A stretch of 64,000 nt of DNA from assembly GCA_024688365.1 (NCBI GenBank), contig JAILEG010000005.1, positions 52,194 through 116,193 of the forward strand, given 5' to 3'. The translations under genes and the position numbers were made by a program. Positions 1 through 8,650 of this stretch are shown in pieces. The notes beneath the pieces are model-generated. The model searched no databases. It had not been told where the DNA came from and saw only the letters and a list, made by a program, of their open reading frames with translations. Positions within the stretch are counted from its first letter, which is position 1. Each line of letters begins with the position of its first letter. This stretch comes from Prevotella sp. Its GTDB lineage: Bacteria > Bacteroidota > Bacteroidia > Bacteroidales > Bacteroidaceae.

Positions 1-2338
1 GGGTCCGGGGGATAGGTGTAGCCGACATGGTGAGCGTGTCGACGTTTGTCTTCAGCTGGCGCAGTTTCTCCTTGGTCGATACACCGAACTTCTGCTCCTC
101 GTCAATGATGAGCAGGCCGAGGTCTTTCCACTTAACACTTTTCCCGATGAGCTTGTGTGTGCCCACGAGGATGTTCACCTTCCCCTCTGCCAGGTCGGCA
201 AGCACCTGCTTGGTCTGTTTGGCACTGCGGGCACGTGACAGGTAATCCACCCGTACAGGCATGTCCTTCAGGCGTTTCCTGAACGTCTGGTAATGCTGGA
301 AGGCGAGAACGGTTGTCGGCACAAGAACAGCCACCTGCTTGTTGTCAGCCGCAGCCTTGAAGGCGGCCCGCACGGCAACCTCTGTCTTTCCAAAGCCCAC
401 GTCCCCGCAGACAAGGCGGGCCATCGGGCGCGCGCTCTCCATGTCCTGCTTCAGCTCCTGTGTGGCTTTCAGCTGGTCAGGAGTGTCCTCATAGAGGAAT
501 GATGCCTCCAGCTCGTGCTGCATGAAGGAGTCGGGAGAGAAGGCAAAGCCCTTCTCATGCCGGCGTTTGGCATAGAGCTTGATGAGGTCGCGGGCAATGT
601 CCTTGATGCGTTTCTTCGCCTTTTCCTTCAGCCGGTCCCATGCGCCTGAGCCGAGGACTGACAGGTGGGGAGGCTCCCCGGTGTCACTGCGGCGGTATTT
701 GCTGATCTTGTAGAGCGAGTGGATGGATACGTCAACGATGTCGTTGTGCTGGTAGACCAGGCGTATCATCTCCTGATAAGAGTCGCCGGCCGGCACACGT
801 ACCAGTCCGGCAAACTTGCCGATGCCGAAGTCGACGTGTACGAGGAAGTCGCCCGGCTCCATCTCCTGCAGCTCTTTCATGGTAAGCGCCATCTTGCCCT
901 GCCGTGCCTTGTCAGACTTGAGACTGTATTTATGGAAACGGTCGAATATCTGGTGGTCAGTGAAGAAGCATAGGCGCAGTGTGTTGTCGATGAAGCCCTC
1001 ATGCAGGGTGCGGTTGACGGGGGTAAAGGGAATAGCTCCGACGGTCTTGTCCCGACCCTCTCCGGCGGCGGCACTGTCGGCAACGGATAGGTTCTCAGAG
1101 TCGGCAGTGAGACTGCCGCTTGCCATACTGTCGAAAATGTCACGCAGCCGGGCAGTCTGTTTCTCACTGTCGGCAAGGATATAGAGCTTGTAGCCCTGCA
1201 GCAGATAGTCGCGGAGGGTATGCGTGAGCAAGTCGAAATTCTTGTGGAAAAGGGGCTGGGCCGTGGTGCTGAAGCTGATGGTGGCCCGGCTGCCCGTGTC
1301 TTTCTGCGCCTCATCGGCTGCTGTGCGACTTATGCCGAACTCAATCCGCCGGAAGTCCAGGGCATCATTCATGAACCGTGAGGCGGCGATGAGCTGTCCC
1401 TCCTTGCGGAAGGCCATCTCCACCTCCCGCTGTTCCATCTCGGTCTTGCCTTCCAGCTGCTCGGTGAGTGCCTGTGAGGTGAATCCCTCGTTGTAGATGC
1501 GCTCAATGGCATCCCGGACATAGAGGAAGTCCTTGAAGGCAAGCACCGTGTCGGCAGGCAGGAACTGCAGGAAAGGCACCTTCTCCTCAGAGAGCGTTGC
1601 CAGCTCGGGGACAATCTCGACCCGTTGCAGCTTATCCTTTGACAGCTGGCTCTCCACCTCAAAGGTGCGGATGGTGTCAATGTCATCTCCAAAGAAGTCG
1701 ATGCGGAAAGGCAGCTCGCTGGAGAAGGAGTACACATCGATGATGCTTCCACGCACGGCGAACTGTCCCGGCTCGTAGACGTAGTCGGTCTCTGTGAAGC
1801 CGAAGGAGCGCAGCGTCCTCTCCACCTCCACGATGTCAATGTGCTGGTCAACGGTCAGTGTCAGCCGCCGCTCATCCAGTTGTCTCTTCGACACTACCAG
1901 CTCGGCCAGTGCGGACGGCTCTGTGACAATGTATAGGGGGAGGGATGAGGTTGCTTCGCTGTCGGGAGAGAGTGCTGACAGCCGGGTCAACACCTCCGTG
2001 CGCAGGATCTCGTTGCCCGCATCCCGCTGCCCGTACTTTACGGCACGGCGGTAGGAGGAGGGGAAGAACAGCACCTCGGCCACTTTGCCGTCACCATCGT
2101 CAGGGGCGGCGAGAGTCCTGAGGTCGTTGTAGAAGTAGCCTGCCTCATCGTTGTCATTCAGCACGAAGACGGTGGTTTTCTGCCATCGTTCGGCTATTGA
2201 TGCAAAGAACATCGGGGCAGCTGAGGCCACGAGTCCCTGCAGGAAAACCGTCTTTACCGACTTGTCTTCCTGCATCTTCAGTAACGCTCCCGCCTGCGGC
2301 AGGGCAGCGTAAAGTCTCTGTATATCCTGTATCTTCAT
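1..2338 (-). CDS. mfd: Transcription-repair coupling factor Mfd (N-terminal part, runs off left edge)
   Basis: This is the first 779 codons of Mfd, absent from the ORF track because the stop lies outside the window. Mfd binds RNA polymerase stalled at DNA lesions, removes it by ATP-driven translocation and recruits UvrA. Translating the minus strand from the ATG at 2338 gives a UvrB-homology N-terminal part, the RNA polymerase-interaction (CarD-like) segment EPGDFLVHVDFGIGKFAGLV near residue 500, Walker A GDVGFGKTE, a DEEQ helicase box in LIIDEEQKFGV and motif III SATPIPRT at the edge. The remaining helicase domain and C-terminal inhibitory domain are not visible. A TAACTTTG promoter element lies 20 bases upstream. 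Identification is secure from motif order and length. Confidence 0.96.
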   Translation of the reverse strand, partial: MKIQDIQRLYAALPQAGALLKMQEDKSVKTVFLQGLVASAAPMFFASIAERWQKTTVFVLNDNDEAGYFYNDLRTLAAPDDGDGKVAEVLFFPSSYRRAVKYGQRDAGNEILRTEVLTRLSALSPDSEATSSLPLYIVTEPSALAELVVSKRQLDERRLTLTVDQHIDIVEVERTLRSFGFTETDYVYEPGQFAVRGSIIDVYSFSSELPFRIDFFGDDIDTIRTFEVESQLSKDKLQRVEIVPELATLSEEKVPFLQFLPADTVLAFKDFLYVRDAIERIYNEGFTSQALTEQLEGKTEMEQREVEMAFRKEGQLIAASRFMNDALDFRRIEFGISRTAADEAQKDTGSRATISFSTTAQPLFHKNFDLLTHTLRDYLLQGYKLYILADSEKQTARLRDIFDSMASGSLTADSENLSVADSAAAGEGRDKTVGAIPFTPVNRTLHEGFIDNTLRLCFFTDHQIFDRFHKYSLKSDKARQGKMALTMKELQEMEPGDFLVHVDFGIGKFAGLVRVPAGDSYQEMIRLVYQHNDIVDVSIHSLYKISKYRRSDTGEPPHLSVLGSGAWDRLKEKAKKRIKDIARDLIKLYAKRRHEKGFAFSPDSFMQHELEASFLYEDTPDQLKATQELKQDMESARPMARLVCGDVGFGKTEVAVRAAFKAAADNKQVAVLVPTTVLAFQHYQTFRKRLKDMPVRVDYLSRARSAKQTKQVLADLAEGKVNILVGTHKLIGKSVKWKDLGLLIIDEEQKFGVSTKEKLRQLKTNVDTLTMSATPIPRT

Positions 2339-2357
2339 CGCAACTGCGTTGTAGGTG

Positions 2358-2365
2358 CAAAGTTA
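2358..2365 (-). promoter_or_regulatory. -7 promoter element of mfd
   Basis: TAACTTTG on the minus strand matches the Bacteroidota -7 consensus TAnnTTTG. The predicted transcript starts about 15 bases before the mfd ATG. No clear -33 TTTG is seen. Confidence 0.6.
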
Positions 2366-2449
2366 CAACTTTTCTTGTCACATTGTCGTATCGTCACGAT
2401 ATATTATTGCAAATTTGTCCCATGCTCTCGGTTTCTCATTGGATTTTTG

Positions 2450-2457
2450 TAAATTTG
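2450..2457 (+). promoter_or_regulatory. -7 promoter element of the HAD gene
   Basis: TAAATTTG matches TAnnTTTG and ends only four bases before the ATG at 2462, so the predicted transcription start coincides with the start codon (possible leaderless mRNA). Confidence 0.5.
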
Positions 2458-2461
2458 CGCC

Positions 2462-3163
2462 ATGATTGATAAAGAGAGAATAAGGTTGTTGGCTTTTGAT
2501 GCTGATGATACATTGTGGGATTGCCAGTCTTATTTTGATGAGGCTGAGAAAGAATATACCCAGGTTCTGTCAGATTACGGTTCTTCGGAGACGATATCGG
2601 AGTCGCTTTTCAAGACTGAGTCTGCCAATATGGAGCTGCTGGGCTATGGCAGCAAGGCTTTCCTGCTGTCGCTTATAGAGAATGCCGTCCGCATAAGCGA
2701 AGGGACTTTGACGGCTGAGCAGGTGGGACGGATTATCTGTTTGGGCAAGGATCTTCTGAACTTACCAGCTACGCCACTTGCCGGAGTGGAGTCAACGCTG
2801 TCAGCCTTGCGGGGCAGGATCCACTCATACAGGATGGTTGTCTTCACAAAGGGAGAGCTGCTGGACCAGGAAAACAAACTGAACCGTTCGGGACTGGGAC
2901 CTTTGTTTGATGATATTGTCATCGTATCGGATAAGACACCAGCTGAATATATGAAGCTTTGCCAGCGTTTTGGCTGTGACATAGGGGAACTGATGATGGT
3001 AGGCAACTCCTTCCGTTCTGATATTGACCCTGTCCTGAGGCTTGGTGGCTTTGCAGCCCATGTTCCCGCACAGTCCCTTTGGCTGCATGAGCATGCTGAG
3101 GAGTATGAGCATGAGAGGTTGGTGACGCTCGATACGTTTGCGGAGCTGGCGGATATAGTTTAG
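2462..3163 (+). CDS. HAD-superfamily phosphatase
   Basis: A 233-residue cytoplasmic hydrolase of the haloacid dehalogenase superfamily, whose members transfer phosphate through an aspartyl intermediate. Motif I is FDADDTLW at residues 11-18 (nucleophile Asp followed two residues later by the acid/base Asp), motif II is the Thr in VVFTKGE near residue 127, and motif III/IV is GNSFRSDIDP near residue 181. The intervening helical cap is of the small-molecule type. The substrate cannot be told from sequence. The ATG start must be close to correct because motif I begins 11 residues later. It is transcribed divergently from mfd, with a promoter element directly abutting the start codon. Confidence 0.88.
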   Translation: MIDKERIRLLAFDADDTLWDCQSYFDEAEKEYTQVLSDYGSSETISESLFKTESANMELLGYGSKAFLLSLIENAVRISEGTLTAEQVGRIICLGKDLLNLPATPLAGVESTLSALRGRIHSYRMVVFTKGELLDQENKLNRSGLGPLFDDIVIVSDKTPAEYMKLCQRFGCDIGELMMVGNSFRSDIDPVLRLGGFAAHVPAQSLWLHEHAEEYEHERLVTLDTFAELADIV

Positions 3164-3167
3164 TCTT

Positions 3168-3241
3168 CTGACATGTTTCTTTGGATAAGATAGCACAGAT
3201 TCGCCTTGGAATCAGGCAAAATATCTGCTCCCGCATGTCAG
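3168..3241 (+). other. Long imperfect stem-loop after the HAD gene
   Basis: Beginning five bases after the HAD stop, CTGACATG (3168) pairs with CATGTCAG (3234), and an inner imperfect stem pairs CAGAT..GCCT with AGGC..ATCTG. It could be a 3'-end processing structure or a small repeat element. No T tract follows, so it is not a classical terminator. Confidence 0.35.
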
Positions 3242-3353
3242 GGGAGAGAAAGTCGGTCAGTGGTCTCTGCAAGATAGTAAGAACAAGGCATGATGTGTGG
3301 GCGAAGAACCGGCTGATGTGCCCCAACCCGGTGACTTCTCGTTTTATAGCATG

Positions 3354-3383
3354 ACAGCCATAACTGGAGTAGGTCATGGCTGT
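3354..3383 (+). terminator. Terminator between HAD gene and glycosyltransferase
   Basis: ACAGCCAT and ATGGCTGT form a stem followed by TTTTGT on the plus strand, about 190 bases after the HAD gene. Confidence 0.6.
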
Positions 3384-3421
3384 TTTTGTCTGTAGGTCCT
3401 GTTTTTCAGTAGCACTTGTAC

Positions 3422-4162
3422 CTATGGTTGGGGATATTTCCTGAACCAACCGTCCAGACGCAGACGTATCACTCCGAAGAATGCCTCTGAGAAGATGCCA
3501 CCCGACATCTTGCTAGTTCCCTCACGTCGGTTGACGAAGATGACTGGAACTTCCTTGATCTTGAAGCCAATCTTGAAGGCCGTGTACTTCATCTCTATCT
3601 GGAAGGCATATCCCTTGAAGCGGATTCTGTCCAAGGGGATGGTCTCCAACACATGGCGGCGGTAGCATACGAATCCTGCCGTGGTGTCATGGACGTGGAA
3701 ACCGGTAACGGTTTGGACATACTTACTGGCAAAATAACTCATCAGAACCCGTCCGATGGGCCAGTTGACGACGTTCACACCGCTGACATAGCGAGAGCCT
3801 ACAGCCACGTCATAGCCCTCGTCGTGAGTGGCAGCATAGAGACGCGGCAGGTCATTGGGGTCATGGCTGAAGTCGGCATCCATCTCAAAGATGTAGTCAT
3901 AGCCGTGTTCCAGTGCCCATTTGAATCCTGTGATGTAAGCTGTCCCGAGTCCTAACTTTCCCTTGCGCTCTATAATGAATAGCCGGTTGGCGAACTCTGT
4001 CTGCATCAGTCGGTGTACAATCTGTGCCGTGCCGTCAGGGCTTCCATCGTCAATCACGAGAATATGAAATAATTTCTCCAGCTGGAATACGGCACGGATG
4101 ATCTTCTCCATATTCTCCTTCTCATTGTAGGTTGGGATGATTACAATACTATCGCTTGTCAT
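3422..4162 (-). CDS. Polyprenol monophosphomannose synthase-like glycosyltransferase (GT2)
   Basis: A 246-residue GT-A fold family 2 glycosyltransferase, closest in layout to the soluble dolichol/polyprenol-phosphate mannose synthases that load mannose from GDP-mannose onto a lipid carrier at the inner membrane. It begins IIPTYNEKENM, has the nucleotide-binding DDGSPDGT near residue 38, the metal-binding EMDADFSHDP near residue 92, and the VGSRYVSG segment near residue 122. There is no C-terminal membrane domain, so it is the short, catalytic-only form. It has its own promoter and is therefore a unit separate from plsC upstream. The sugar specificity (mannose) is inferred from the family. Confidence 0.86.
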   Translation of the reverse strand: MTSDSIVIIPTYNEKENMEKIIRAVFQLEKLFHILVIDDGSPDGTAQIVHRLMQTEFANRLFIIERKGKLGLGTAYITGFKWALEHGYDYIFEMDADFSHDPNDLPRLYAATHDEGYDVAVGSRYVSGVNVVNWPIGRVLMSYFASKYVQTVTGFHVHDTTAGFVCYRRHVLETIPLDRIRFKGYAFQIEMKYTAFKIGFKIKEVPVIFVNRREGTSKMSGGIFSEAFFGVIRLRLDGWFRKYPQP

Positions 4163-4178
4163 AGGTCATTGTTTTTTG

Positions 4179-4210
4179 CAAAAGTAGTACATTTATCTGA
4201 AAGGGACAAA
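4179..4210 (-). promoter_or_regulatory. Promoter of the glycosyltransferase gene
   Basis: On the minus strand TTTG (4207-4210) is followed after 20 bases by TACTTTTG (4179-4186), a full match to the Bacteroidota -33/-7 consensus. The ATG is 16 bases further. Confidence 0.8.
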
Positions 4211-4260
4211 TCTCCGTTTCTTTTTTATCAGCATTGGCCCTGTATTGTCAGGTAAGCTCG

Positions 4261-5088
4261 CTATTGGTCTGGATTCTCCACATATCCCTGGTATTCGGTG
4301 GCGATGCCTGACATGACGGCATCATAAGCCTCCTCCATAGTCTGTTTCTCAAACTCAATGCCTTTCCCTTTCGGCGCGATGGGCTTGTGGATGGTAAGGC
4401 TGAGACGATGCCAGATGGGGAAATGCCAGTCCTTGGTACGTGGCATGACATCAAACGAGCCATTGATGGTCAGGGGGCAGACGGGCAGCTGTATCTCATC
4501 GGCCAGCATGAAGGCTCCACGGCGGAATTTGCCCATGTGTCCGGTGAAGGTACGGGCTCCCTCGGGGAAGACAACGACCGACATACCCTCGCGGAGCGTC
4601 TCACGTGCTGTGTCGTAGGTTTTCTTTATCTTGCTCGCTCCGCTCTTGTCAACGAAGATGTGATGGGCGGACTCACAGGCGATGCCGACCAAGGGTATCT
4701 TTCGGATTCCCTTCTTCATCATCCACTTGAAGTTACGGCCGAGAAAGCCATAGATGAGGAAGATGTCGAATGCACCTTGGTGGTTGCTGACGAACACATA
4801 GCTCTGTCCTGCTGTCAGATGTTCACGTCCATCCACCTTTACGGGCAGTAATAGCAGACGGATCGTAAGCCATGACCACCATTTTCCTGGATAATAACCC
4901 CAGAAATGGCCGTCTCCCAATCGGCAGCCGATAACCGTGGTCAGTGCGGTGAGGATGGAGGCTGCCAGGAAAAGGGGAAGGAAAATGAATAAGGTATAGG
5001 TTCTGTAAAGGAGTGTGGCTATAGAGCTGAATATCGACTTTCTGCTGTTTGATAGCCCGGAGGTCGGTGGAGTGGTAGTATGGCTCAT
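4261..5088 (-). CDS. plsC: 1-acyl-sn-glycerol-3-phosphate acyltransferase
   Basis: A 275-residue membrane-bound acyltransferase of the PlsC family, which adds the second acyl chain to lysophosphatidic acid in phospholipid synthesis. The HX4D catalytic motif is NHQGAFD near residue 102 and the phosphate-binding motif is FPEGART near residue 175. Two hydrophobic N-terminal stretches (residues about 30-55 and 70-85) anchor it in the inner membrane. Its start overlaps the stop of the metallophosphoesterase gene by four bases, so the two are translationally coupled at the end of the pyrC operon. A role in acylating another lipid cannot be excluded. Confidence 0.9.
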   Translation of the reverse strand: MSHTTTPPTSGLSNSRKSIFSSIATLLYRTYTLFIFLPLFLAASILTALTTVIGCRLGDGHFWGYYPGKWWSWLTIRLLLLPVKVDGREHLTAGQSYVFVSNHQGAFDIFLIYGFLGRNFKWMMKKGIRKIPLVGIACESAHHIFVDKSGASKIKKTYDTARETLREGMSVVVFPEGARTFTGHMGKFRRGAFMLADEIQLPVCPLTINGSFDVMPRTKDWHFPIWHRLSLTIHKPIAPKGKGIEFEKQTMEEAYDAVMSGIATEYQGYVENPDQ

Positions 5089-6320
5089 AAGTTATTCCTT
5101 TCTTTATGTTTCTTTGTATGAAGGGTGATTACAGTCACCTCATTGGGCATGTTGAGCCGGAAGGGAACAAAGCCGCCCAATCCGGCAGTCACATATAGGT
5201 ATCGTCCGTCCTGTTCATAGAGTCCATAGTCCTCTTGCTGGCGGAGTTGTGTCGGCCGCCACCCAAGGACCTGCATCTGTCCGGCGTGGGTGTGTCCGCT
5301 GAGGGTCAGTTGTGCGGTGGTCTTGGGCAGGACGGAGCGCCGCCAGGCCGATGGGTCATGCTGTAGCATGATGACGAAGGCATTGCCTGCTATGCCCCGT
5401 GTAGCCTTCCGATAGTCAGAGCGATTGGGAAAGGGTGGTCTGCCATCATTGTCTGTACCGCAGATGATGATAGAGTCGGAAGAAGAGCCTGCTTTGGTTG
5501 CAGTGCCTTGGGCAGTTTCCGTGCCATGTGCCTTGATGACGATGTGTTGATTGCGTAGAACGTTCCAGTGCAGCTGCTGCGCCTCTTCATCGGTGAGTCG
5601 TTTTTCGTTGGCAGCCTTCTCTTGTGGATTCTCTTTGACGTACTCCGTATAGTCGTGGTTGCCAAGCACGGAGACTGCCCCAGCCATACCGTTATATAAG
5701 GTGGACCGGAATTTCACAATCTCTTGTGGCCGCATGTTCTGCAGGTCGCCCGTGAAGCAGATGAGGTCAGCATGCTGCTGTCGGATGCTGTCCATCTCAG
5801 CTGTGAGGATTCCCTTGCGCCAGCCATCAAAGGTCCCGATATGCAGGTCAGACACATGTACAATGCGATAGCCGTCAAATGACTGTGGCAGATTCCCGAA
5901 AGTAAGGTCTACATGTTTCACCCTTATTTCCGAGAAGCCAATGGTGAGGCCGTATACGTATGTGGCAAAGGACAGGAACCCAAGGAGAATCCCGACATAA
6001 TGTCCCCAGTTCCGATGCGTATGGGTGATGAACTTCCGCACAATCCAGCCAAGGAAGGAGGTGACGGTGAAGATGGCTTTCGGCCCGACGAACATACCGA
6101 GGAGGAAGAGATACGTGTTCAGCCAGGTCAGGTCAGCCGGCGCAAAGTTGCGGATGGATGCCAGTGCGCAGGTGTAGACAACCATCCCTATGCAGGGCAC
6201 CCACCATAGCAGGCGTTGCCACCATGTGACGTGGTAATGCTTTCTGAAGTAGTGCATGTCAATGTATAGGTCGGAAAGCACAATGATGAGTATCAGTGGA
6301 ATGACGATTCTTGCTATCAT
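5085..6320 (-). CDS. Membrane-anchored metallophosphoesterase (YkuE-like)
   Basis: A 411-residue protein with about four to five N-terminal membrane helices (residues 1-135) followed by a calcineurin-type phosphoesterase domain. Metal-ligand motifs are in the expected order: VSDLHIG, CFTGDLQN, VLGNHDYTE, LQHDP and SGHTHAGQ. Related YkuE-type enzymes act on phospholipid or UDP-lipid substrates at the membrane surface, but the substrate here is not known. It overlaps the MetH-activation gene and plsC by four bases on each side, so it is the middle gene of a tightly packed operon; pairing with plsC suggests membrane-lipid work. Confidence 0.87.
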   Translation of the reverse strand: MIARIVIPLILIIVLSDLYIDMHYFRKHYHVTWWQRLLWWVPCIGMVVYTCALASIRNFAPADLTWLNTYLFLLGMFVGPKAIFTVTSFLGWIVRKFITHTHRNWGHYVGILLGFLSFATYVYGLTIGFSEIRVKHVDLTFGNLPQSFDGYRIVHVSDLHIGTFDGWRKGILTAEMDSIRQQHADLICFTGDLQNMRPQEIVKFRSTLYNGMAGAVSVLGNHDYTEYVKENPQEKAANEKRLTDEEAQQLHWNVLRNQHIVIKAHGTETAQGTATKAGSSSDSIIICGTDNDGRPPFPNRSDYRKATRGIAGNAFVIMLQHDPSAWRRSVLPKTTAQLTLSGHTHAGQMQVLGWRPTQLRQQEDYGLYEQDGRYLYVTAGLGGFVPFRLNMPNEVTVITLHTKKHKERNNL

Positions 6321-7159
6321 TTCTTGAGGAGATTGGCACTTAGGAATTTTCTTACGGCATCTATGGGCATGCCACGTCTGCGGGCATAGTCCTGCAGCTG
6401 GTCTTCGCCGATTTTTCCCAGCTCAAAGTATTGACTTTGAGGATGGGCAAACATGAAGCCCGACACACTTGCATGGGGTATCATCATGCCGCTCTCGGTC
6501 AGGCTGATGCCTATCCCCTTCATGTCAATCAGTTCTGCCAGCAGGAAGTTGACACTCGTATCGGGTAGGGAGGGATAACCAATGGCAGGTCGTATGCCTT
6601 GGTACTTCTCCGCATGCGTCTCTTTCATGGTGAGCCGCTCATCAGGAGCGTACGCCCAGTACTTGCGCCGTACCTCCTCGTGCATTCTTTCAGCCGTACC
6701 TTCTGCCAGCCTGTCGGCAAGAGTCTGGGAAAGCATGCGCTGATAGGGGTCTTGCTCATTATCGGCCGTCAGAGCGGCATCTACTGTTGTGGCAAATATT
6801 CCCACCATGTCCTTTATCCCAGTTTCAGCTGGTCGGATGAAGTCAGCAAGGCAGAGGTTGGGACTGCCGGGTGCGGCTGGCTCCTGCTGTCGCAGCATGG
6901 GGATGCGACAGTCTCCTACGAGGAGGTCATCACCGTCGCTGTTGGCATCGCAGAGGGCAAAGACAGCATGCGTATGGTATTTGCCTTCAAGCTTGGCGAG
7001 CATTTCCAATGCTTCTTTCCTCAGTTCGTCCTTTACCCCCTGGGGCTTCCCACTGAGCGACCAGGCATGATAAAGGTAAGGCCAGTTTATATAAGGGACA
7101 ATCTGGCTGATCTCGTACGTGAGGATATGACTCTTGTTGTCAGCTTGCTTTGTACTCAT
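6317..7159 (-). CDS. Stand-alone MetH activation-domain protein
   Basis: A 280-residue protein consisting of the S-adenosylmethionine-binding activation domain normally found at the C terminus of cobalamin-dependent methionine synthase (MetH). The family signature RPAIGYPSLPD is near residue 197, and the C-terminal FELGKIGEDQLQDYARRRG segment is typical. In MetH this domain allows reductive methylation of oxidised cob(II)alamin. Separation from the catalytic domains implies that it works in trans on a MetH lacking its own activation domain, encoded elsewhere. It lies seven bases after pyrC and overlaps the next gene by four. Family assignment is strong; action in trans is inferred. Confidence 0.87.
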   Translation of the reverse strand: MSTKQADNKSHILTYEISQIVPYINWPYLYHAWSLSGKPQGVKDELRKEALEMLAKLEGKYHTHAVFALCDANSDGDDLLVGDCRIPMLRQQEPAAPGSPNLCLADFIRPAETGIKDMVGIFATTVDAALTADNEQDPYQRMLSQTLADRLAEGTAERMHEEVRRKYWAYAPDERLTMKETHAEKYQGIRPAIGYPSLPDTSVNFLLAELIDMKGIGISLTESGMMIPHASVSGFMFAHPQSQYFELGKIGEDQLQDYARRRGMPIDAVRKFLSANLLKK

Positions 7160-7166
7160 GCGATAA

Positions 7167-8516
7167 TCAGATATGGTTTCGGAATCTCAGTTGCTCGCCC
7201 CGTTGTGTGGCATTGAACGTTCCGTTGTCAAGCAGATGATGCCCATTGCAGAAAGTGTGCGCCACATACCAATGGTACACATATCCCATCATTGGGCTCC
7301 ATTTGCACTTGCTTTGTATACATGCCTCGTTCACCGTCCAGGGATGGTGTGGCTTGACAATTACAATATCGGCCTTATATCCCTTGCGCAGGAATCCCCG
7401 TCCGTCAACCTGGAAGAGGCGTGCCGGGGCATGCGCCATCAGTTCGGTCAGGCGCTCGATGGTAAGCACTCCCTTGTCAATCAGCTCCAGCATGGTGACG
7501 AGTGAGAACTGAATCATGGGCATGCCTGATGCCGCCTTGGCACAGCCGCCCTGTTTCTGCGACAGGAGGTGTGGGGCATGGTCAGTCCCGATGGTTGTGA
7601 TGCGCCCGTCCATGAGGGCATGCCGGATGGCTTCACGGTCAGAAAGCGTCTTTACTGATGGGTTACACTTGATGAGAGCCTGTTTGGTAAGATAATCCTC
7701 GTTGGAGAACATTATGTGGGCAATGACGGCCTCCAGCGTTATCCTGCCTTCGTCCTCAGGCTGTTTGGCCAGGGAAAGCTCACGCTGGGTGGAGATGTGT
7801 GCTATGTGGAGCTGCGTCCTGTGTCTCCTTGCCAGCCTGACAGCCAGCTGTGACGATGCCCAGCAGGCCTCCTCGCTGCGTATCTCCCAGTGGTGGGTGA
7901 TGTCAGGATCATCGCCGAAGCGTTCCTTGGCAGCCTTCATGTTGGCATTGATGAGGGCAGAATCCTCGCAATGGACCATCACGGGCAGATGCAGTTCGGC
8001 AGCCTTCCGGAATGTCTGGTCGAGGGCTTCCATGCGGTCAACGAGCATGTTGCCTGTTGAGGCCCCCATGAAAAGCTTTATGCCAGGAATGGAATGTATG
8101 TCGAGCCTGTCGAATAGTGAGCTGTTGGTGTTGGTTGCTCCGAAGAAGAAGCTGTAGTTGACGTGGCTGGATAGCCTGGCGCGTTCCCACTTGTCAGCCA
8201 GTGCCTCAAGCGTGGTGGTCTGCGGGCAGGTGTTGGGCATCTCAAAGTAAGAGGTCACCCCCCCGTAGGCAGCCGCACGGCTCTCGCTCTCTATGTCGGC
8301 TTTTTCCGTCAGTCCCGGCTCCCGGAAGTGTACGTGGCCGTCAATGACACCTGGTAAGACGAAACATCCCGTGGCATCGACTGTCTCGTCGAATGTGCCA
8401 CGGGGTGCCAGCGTACCTTCTATGATTTCAGCGATACAGTCGTTCTCAATGATAAGCGATCCGATAAAGGCGCGTCCCTCGTTGACAATGGTTCCGCCTT
8501 GGATGAGTTTCCTCAT
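7167..8516 (-). CDS. pyrC: Dihydroorotase (class I type)
   Basis: A 449-residue zinc amidohydrolase that closes carbamoyl-aspartate to dihydroorotate, the third step of pyrimidine synthesis. The metal-binding DGHVHFREPG is near residue 59, further ligands are in VMVHCEDS and LHIAHIS, and the catalytic TIGTDHAPH is near residue 317. Length and spacing fit the long class I enzymes of Bacteroidota. It appears to be the first gene of the block pyrC - MetH activation - metallophosphoesterase - plsC. A perfect nine-base hairpin lies 24 bases upstream of the start and might affect its expression. Confidence 0.92.
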   Translation of the reverse strand: MRKLIQGGTIVNEGRAFIGSLIIENDCIAEIIEGTLAPRGTFDETVDATGCFVLPGVIDGHVHFREPGLTEKADIESESRAAAYGGVTSYFEMPNTCPQTTTLEALADKWERARLSSHVNYSFFFGATNTNSSLFDRLDIHSIPGIKLFMGASTGNMLVDRMEALDQTFRKAAELHLPVMVHCEDSALINANMKAAKERFGDDPDITHHWEIRSEEACWASSQLAVRLARRHRTQLHIAHISTQRELSLAKQPEDEGRITLEAVIAHIMFSNEDYLTKQALIKCNPSVKTLSDREAIRHALMDGRITTIGTDHAPHLLSQKQGGCAKAASGMPMIQFSLVTMLELIDKGVLTIERLTELMAHAPARLFQVDGRGFLRKGYKADIVIVKPHHPWTVNEACIQSKCKWSPMMGYVYHWYVAHTFCNGHHLLDNGTFNATQRGEQLRFRNHI

Positions 8517-8539
8517 AGGTCTTGGTGTTTTTAGGGAGG

Positions 8540-8560
8540 CCCTGCGACCGAGTCGCAGGG
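8540..8560 (-). promoter_or_regulatory. Perfect hairpin upstream of pyrC
   Basis: CCCTGCGAC and GTCGCAGGG are separated by three bases, 24 bases before the pyrC start and 90 after the DUF4369 stop. It could be a weak terminator, an RNA-stability element or a translational control structure; only the hairpin itself is certain. Confidence 0.4.
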
Positions 8561-8650
8561 AAGAGGACGGGCACTGCTGGATTGTTAGCTCTTTACAATC
8601 ATCTCTTTGCAGTCCTGTCTTTCCTATCTTTCTTTTTTATTCTTCACTAT

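Noticed and set aside
2919-3449. 176-residue ORF on the minus strand
   Set aside because: It covers the HAD gene 3' end, hairpins and terminator in antisense and has no motif or promoter.
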